A stretch of 64,000 nt of DNA from Prescottella defluvii (GTDB taxonomy: Bacteria; Actinomycetota; Actinomycetes; Mycobacteriales; Mycobacteriaceae). Under the pieces are notes generated by a model that worked only from the letters and a program-made list of their open reading frames with translations, had not been told where the DNA came from and ran no database searches. Of the stretch, positions 60,306 to 64,000 are shown in pieces; within the stretch, counting starts at the first letter, position 1; every line of letters begins with the position of its first letter. A program made the position numbers and the translations under genes. The stretch spans positions 62,001-126,000 of the forward strand of contig NZ_JPOC01000028.1 in assembly GCF_000738775.1 (NCBI RefSeq), in the 5' to 3' direction.

Positions 60306-63300
60306 GCGTCCTCCTCACGATCGGTGATCCCGGCCAGCAGATCCGACAACTCCACCACCAGCGCGGCCGGCGGATCCCAGTCGAACACCCCGGCACCGTC
60401 CGGGGTGTCGGGGCCGACCATGCCGCGCACGAACAGGTACTGCACGCCCCCGAGATGTGCCGCCGGGTCGTAGCCGGGCAGCCGCCACCGCAGATAGCGG
60501 TGCAGCGCAACCGCATACAGCAGCGCCTGCAGCGGATAGTGCGATCGCATCATCTCGCCCGCCATGGCGTCGCGGGTGAAGTCGGCGGTGGTCAGTTCCC
60601 CGGGCGCGATGCGGTTGGTCTTGTAGTCGACGACGACGAACCGGGGGCCGGACGGACCGGCGAGGCGCAGCACCGCGTCGATGCTGCCGGTGAGATAGCC
60701 GCGCAGCGGCGTCGGCTCGAGCGTCGCGAGCCGGTCGGCGTACGGGGCCAGCACGTCGTCGGCGGGCAGGTGGGTGCGCAGCAGTCCGGCGATCCGGTGC
60801 AGTGTCACCGCGATCGACGCGGGAGTGTCGCCACCGGCCAGCGGCAACTCGAAGTCCAACTCCGGCAGCCGGTCCGCGGGTGTGACGTCGGCGAGCGTGC
60901 CGCCCCCGGCGAGCGGGGTGCGCAGCACCGGCAGTAACGCCGCCGCCAGCTCGTCGGGCTCCACCTGCGACATCCGGGACGCGACCGCCTCGCGGCAGTG
61001 CCGCACCAGTTCGGCCTCGAGGTCGTCGGCGGCGGTGTCGACGTGTTCGAGGATTTCGTGGACCAGGGTGCCGAACACCGCGCCGTACGGCATCGCGTTC
61101 ATCGTCGACGGGATGCCGGGCACCGGCGCAGCCGCGATCAGCGCCGGCTCGGCCGGTTCGTCGTCGGTCTCGGGGTCCTCGGCCTCGCTGCCGGTGCCGG
61201 GATGCTCGTGCGCGGACGCGGTGAGCGCCGAGTACGACGTCCGCCGCCACCCGGTGTCGAGCGCCCGATCGAACGTCGCGGCCTTCAGCTCGCCGGATTC
61301 CTCCTGCGGCGGCGTCCACGACACCTGCGGGATCGGGTCGGCGCCGACGGCCTCGACGTCGATCGGCACCGGCGCGGTCCCCGCCCAGCGCGTGAGCTGC
61401 TGCGCCACGATCGGATCCTCGGGAACCCCGACCTTCTGCGGCACGTCGCCGTCTCCCGGTTCGCGCCCGAACAGCATCCGGTGCAGCGGCGCCTCGGTGG
61501 TCGAGTACGCCGGCGCCCACCACAGCACCAGCTGGCACTGGGCGCGGGTGAGCGCGACGTACAGCAGTCGCAGGTCCTCACCCGCGGCCTCGGCGTCGCG
61601 GCGGCGTCGACGGTCCGCGTAGCCGGGGCTGCCCTCGCCACCGATGTCGAGGATGCGCCGGCCGTCGTCGTCGTGCAGCAGGAGCCGGTTGGGGTCGGAG
61701 AACCGGCCGGTGCTCCACCCGAACGGCACGTACACCACCGGGTATTCGAGTCCCTTGCTGGCGTGGACGGTCGCGATCTGCACGGCCGCGGCATCGCTGT
61801 CGAGGCGTCGGCTGCGGTCGCCGCCACCGGACTTGGGGTCCTTGATCCGGTCGGTGAGCCAGCCGGTGAGCGCGGTGAGCCCGAGCGATTCGTCGACCGC
61901 GACGGCGCCGAGCAGCTGACCGATGTGCCGCAGGTCCGTCAGCGCGCGTTCCCCCGACGCGATCGCCAGCAGCCGGGCCTCGAGACCCGACTCGGCGGCC
62001 AGCCGCTCGAACAGCGCCGCGAAGCCGGCCTGCGCGAACACCGCCGACAACTCCCGCAGCCGCCCGCCGATCCGCGCGACCAGTTCGTCGCCGCGGGTGT
62101 CGATCTGCTCGGCGGTGCAGCCGAACAGCGGTGTCAGCGCGGCGAGCCGCACCCGATCGGGGCGGTGCGGTTGCTCGAGCGCCTGCAACACCCGCAGCCA
62201 GTGCTGCGCGGCGGGCGTCTCGAACACGCTGGCGCCACCGGCGAGCACCGACGGCACGCCGGCCCGGTCGAGGGCCTCACGGACCAGCGCGATCTGCGCA
62301 TTGGTTCCGGCCAGGATCGCGATGTCGCCCGGCTCGACGGGGCGCGCCGCACCGTCGAGGTCGAGCGTCGCGCCGCTGTCGAGCAGCCGCACGATGTCGG
62401 CGGCCACGTCGGCGGCCACGCGCGAGCGCAGCGCCCCGACCGCCGGGTAGCCCGAGTTGTTGAGCCGTCCGGCCCCGGCCCGGCACAGGTACCGCAGCCG
62501 CAGCGGCGGGGCCCCCTGCAACCGCGACGTCTGCTTGGCCGCCGACACCGGATGGACGACGATGTCGCGGTGCCCGAGCGCGGCGCCGCCGTGCAGATGC
62601 CCCAGCGCCGCAACGAGATCGGCGTCGCTGCGCCAGTTGCGGGTCAGTTCCTGCCGGCTGCCGGCGACCCCGACCGCATCGAGGTAGCTGAGCACCTCGG
62701 CGCCACGGAACGCGTAGATGGCCTGCTTGGGGTCGCCGACGAGGACCAGTGTCGAATGCCCGTGGAACGCGGAGTGCAGGATCCCCCACTGCTGCGGGTC
62801 GGTGTCCTGGAACTCGTCGACGAGCACGACGCGGTAGCGGTCGCGGACCCGCCGGCACGCGGCCTCCCCGTGCTCGGGGTCGGTGAGCACTCCGTGCAAC
62901 AGCGCGGGCAGATCGTCGAAGTCGCGGAGGCCGGCCAACCGCTTGCGCCGCTGCGCCTCCCGCCGGACCGCCGCCGCGAATGCGACGGCGTCCCCCGCGC
63001 GGCCACCGTCGACGCCCTCGGGGGCGAGTGTCGACTGCGGGTCGAAGATCGCGGCCCGGGCCGCGGCGCGGGCCTCCGACGGCCGCAGCGTCGGCGAGTC
63101 GGAGCGGGCGAAGCGGTGCAGGAACAGGTCAGCGATCACCTCGGAGACGAGGTCCTCGGCCTCCTCGACCAGCACCGCGTCAGGATCCCGCTCCCCGGCG
63201 ATGCCGAGACCGTCGAGCATCCGCTGGCAGAAACTGTGGGTGGTGACGATGGTGCCGGCGTCGAAGTCGGACAGTGCCTGCATCAGTCGTCGGCGCCGCC

Positions 63301-63643
63301 GGGCGATCTCGGCGTCGTCGGTGGCGGCGAGGTGCGCGACCAGCGGGTCACGGCTGTCGCGGGCCGCGACGGGGTCGGCCAATCCTGCTGCGGCCGAAGC
63401 CAACCGTTCCCGGGTCCGCTCGCGCAGTTCCTTGGTGGCCGCGCGGCTGAACGTCACGAGCAGCAGCTGTGACAGGTCGATGCCCTCCTCCGCGACGAAC
63501 CGGGCGGCGAGCCCGACGATGGCGTACGTCTTGCCGGTGCCGGCGCTGGCCTCGAGCACGGTGGTGCCCTGCGGCAGCGGCGCGAACAGGTCGAAGGCAC
63601 TGTCGGTCATGGTCACGGAGTCCAGGCTCGCGGTGTCCGTCAC
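60302..63643 (-). CDS. recB: Exodeoxyribonuclease V subunit RecB
   Basis: 1113 aa from GTG 63643 (overlapping the recC stop as GTGA, with GGAG 4 nt upstream). UvrD-like motor: VLEASAGTGKTYAIVG (near 33-48), LVTFSRAATKELRERTRERL, VVLVDEFQDTDPQQW, TVHASKGLEYPVVYVPFGW. C-terminal nuclease domain with the catalytic VVDYKTNRIAPGEL (near 1005). 3'-5' helicase and nuclease; processes double-strand breaks for RecA. ATG 63610 is a shorter start option. Confidence 0.95.
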   Translation of the reverse strand: MTDTASLDSVTMTDSAFDLFAPLPQGTTVLEASAGTGKTYAIVGLAARFVAEEGIDLSQLLLVTFSRAATKELRERTRERLASAAAGLADPVAARDSRDPLVAHLAATDDAEIARRRRRLMQALSDFDAGTIVTTHSFCQRMLDGLGIAGERDPDAVLVEEAEDLVSEVIADLFLHRFARSDSPTLRPSEARAAARAAIFDPQSTLAPEGVDGGRAGDAVAFAAAVRREAQRRKRLAGLRDFDDLPALLHGVLTDPEHGEAACRRVRDRYRVVLVDEFQDTDPQQWGILHSAFHGHSTLVLVGDPKQAIYAFRGAEVLSYLDAVGVAGSRQELTRNWRSDADLVAALGHLHGGAALGHRDIVVHPVSAAKQTSRLQGAPPLRLRYLCRAGAGRLNNSGYPAVGALRSRVAADVAADIVRLLDSGATLDLDGAARPVEPGDIAILAGTNAQIALVREALDRAGVPSVLAGGASVFETPAAQHWLRVLQALEQPHRPDRVRLAALTPLFGCTAEQIDTRGDELVARIGGRLRELSAVFAQAGFAALFERLAAESGLEARLLAIASGERALTDLRHIGQLLGAVAVDESLGLTALTGWLTDRIKDPKSGGGDRSRRLDSDAAAVQIATVHASKGLEYPVVYVPFGWSTGRFSDPNRLLLHDDDGRRILDIGGEGSPGYADRRRRRDAEAAGEDLRLLYVALTRAQCQLVLWWAPAYSTTEAPLHRMLFGREPGDGDVPQKVGVPEDPIVAQQLTRWAGTAPVPIDVEAVGADPIPQVSWTPPQEESGELKAATFDRALDTGWRRTSYSALTASAHEHPGTGSEAEDPETDDEPAEPALIAAAPVPGIPSTMNAMPYGAVFGTLVHEILEHVDTAADDLEAELVRHCREAVASRMSQVEPDELAAALLPVLRTPLAGGGTLADVTPADRLPELDFELPLAGGDTPASIAVTLHRIAGLLRTHLPADDVLAPYADRLATLEPTPLRGYLTGSIDAVLRLAGPSGPRFVVVDYKTNRIAPGELTTADFTRDAMAGEMMRSHYPLQALLYAVALHRYLRWRLPGYDPAAHLGGVQYLFVRGMVGPDTPDGAGVFDWDPPAALVVELSDLLAGITDREEDA

Positions 63644-64000
63644 GGTTCTCCCAGGGTCTCGGCCGCAAGCAGCGGGCCCCACAGCACGGCGGCCTCGGTG
63701 CCGAAGCAGGTCGGTTCGTGCGCGCCGGGCGGTGCCTGCTGTTCGGTGAGCACCGACAGGCTCGCGCCGGAACCGTGCACGAACTGGACGTGGCGGTCCT
63801 TGCCGTCGCCGAAGTCGCCGTCCCATGCGCGTTCGGCCGCACCCAGCGCCAGCTCGATCGACCGGCCCCGGAACCGCTGGTCGGCGTAGGCCGCCGACGC
63901 CCCGAGGGTCACCGGCAGCGGCGCGACCAGGCCACGGTCGCGCATCGCGACCAGCCGGGCCAGGATCTCGACCGGGTTCTCGGGCACCGCGAGCGTCGAC
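63640..64000 (-). CDS. recC: Exodeoxyribonuclease V subunit RecC (C-terminal fragment)
   Basis: The open frame continues beyond the right edge; only about 119 C-terminal codons are visible. Ending WGPLLAAETLGEP and the preceding ERAWDGDFGDGKDRHVQFVH fit RecC C-termini, and it sits directly upstream of recB with a 4-bp GTGA overlap. RecC recognises Chi-like sequences and holds RecB and RecD. Confidence 0.88.
   Translation of the reverse strand, partial: STLAVPENPVEILARLVAMRDRGLVAPLPVTLGASAAYADQRFRGRSIELALGAAERAWDGDFGDGKDRHVQFVHGSGASLSVLTEQQAPPGAHEPTCFGTEAAVLWGPLLAAETLGEP

Noticed and set aside
60998-63472. 824-aa open frame on the plus strand
   Set aside because: Antisense to recB, whose helicase and nuclease motifs are clear.
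1-64000. CRISPR array, rRNA, tRNA, riboswitch
   Set aside because: No regularly spaced repeats, no rRNA core sequences and no tRNA-like folds were recognised on either strand.

Overview
The window is high-G+C actinobacterial DNA. Three things point to a mycolic-acid actinobacterium of the Rhodococcus/Prescottella/Nocardia type: mycothiol-dependent MDMPI-fold enzymes, DUF3558 lipoproteins, and gene neighbourhoods that resemble Mycobacterium tuberculosis (bkdABC; the WS/DGAT-plsB-plsC run; recC-recB-recD). The genus is inferred from gene content only; no rRNA or tRNA gene was found.

Layout. 1-3.4 kb (-): a SWIM zinc-finger protein (C-terminus cut by the window edge) directly downstream of an SNF2 helicase. 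3.5-5.1 kb: a small unknown protein, a 51/53-bp direct repeat, two overlapping microprotein genes with a very strong ribosome-binding site, and a secreted HNH-type lipoprotein. 5.1-8 kb: metabolic genes (AroE-like dehydrogenase, membrane protein, thioesterase, APH-fold kinase-like protein). 8.1-12 kb: an Lrp/AsnC regulator divergent from a three-gene branched-chain 2-oxoacid dehydrogenase operon whose E2 seems to lack the subunit-binding domain. 12-13.3 kb: an MFS transporter bracketed by two related long palindromes. 13.4-16.2 kb (-): three-gene proton-translocating transhydrogenase operon. 16.5-21.5 kb: DUF488, DsbA-like, MDMPI and peptidase E genes, then formamidase with an FmdB zinc ribbon that appears to start at ATT. 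21.7-26.9 kb: a tight lipid-assembly operon (WS/DGAT, PlsB, HAD-PlsC fusion). 27-30.5 kb (-): a PPE/ESX-like protein and two tandem copies of a lipoprotein plus small helical protein module; a third copy lies at 45-45.9 kb.

33-44.2 kb is an accessory island. Its first gene, a P-loop (STAND/NACHT-like) ATPase, is clearly richer in A+T than the backbone. Decayed IS481 and IS3 transposases follow. Then comes a cluster that looks like an uncatalogued restriction/defence system: a ParB-like protein, a DEAH/SNF2 helicase and a DUF3883 nuclease-like protein overlap on the minus strand; divergent from them are a Zn/HNH-like protein, a C5-cytosine methyltransferase and a convergent Vsr endonuclease. 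44.4-64 kb returns to backbone: a YbjN-like protein, an exonuclease-BRCT-TerD fusion, a SWIM-SNF2 fusion helicase, slipin/NfeD, a SIMPL-domain protein, an alpha/beta hydrolase, a GH3 beta-glucosidase divergent from a TetR regulator, and recD-recB-recC (recC cut by the right edge).

The strongest leads for something undescribed are the helicase/ParB/DUF3883/HNH/methyltransferase/Vsr cluster, the triplicated lipoprotein/helical-hairpin module with its shared upstream motif, the overlapping microprotein pair, and the stand-alone P-loop ATPase.
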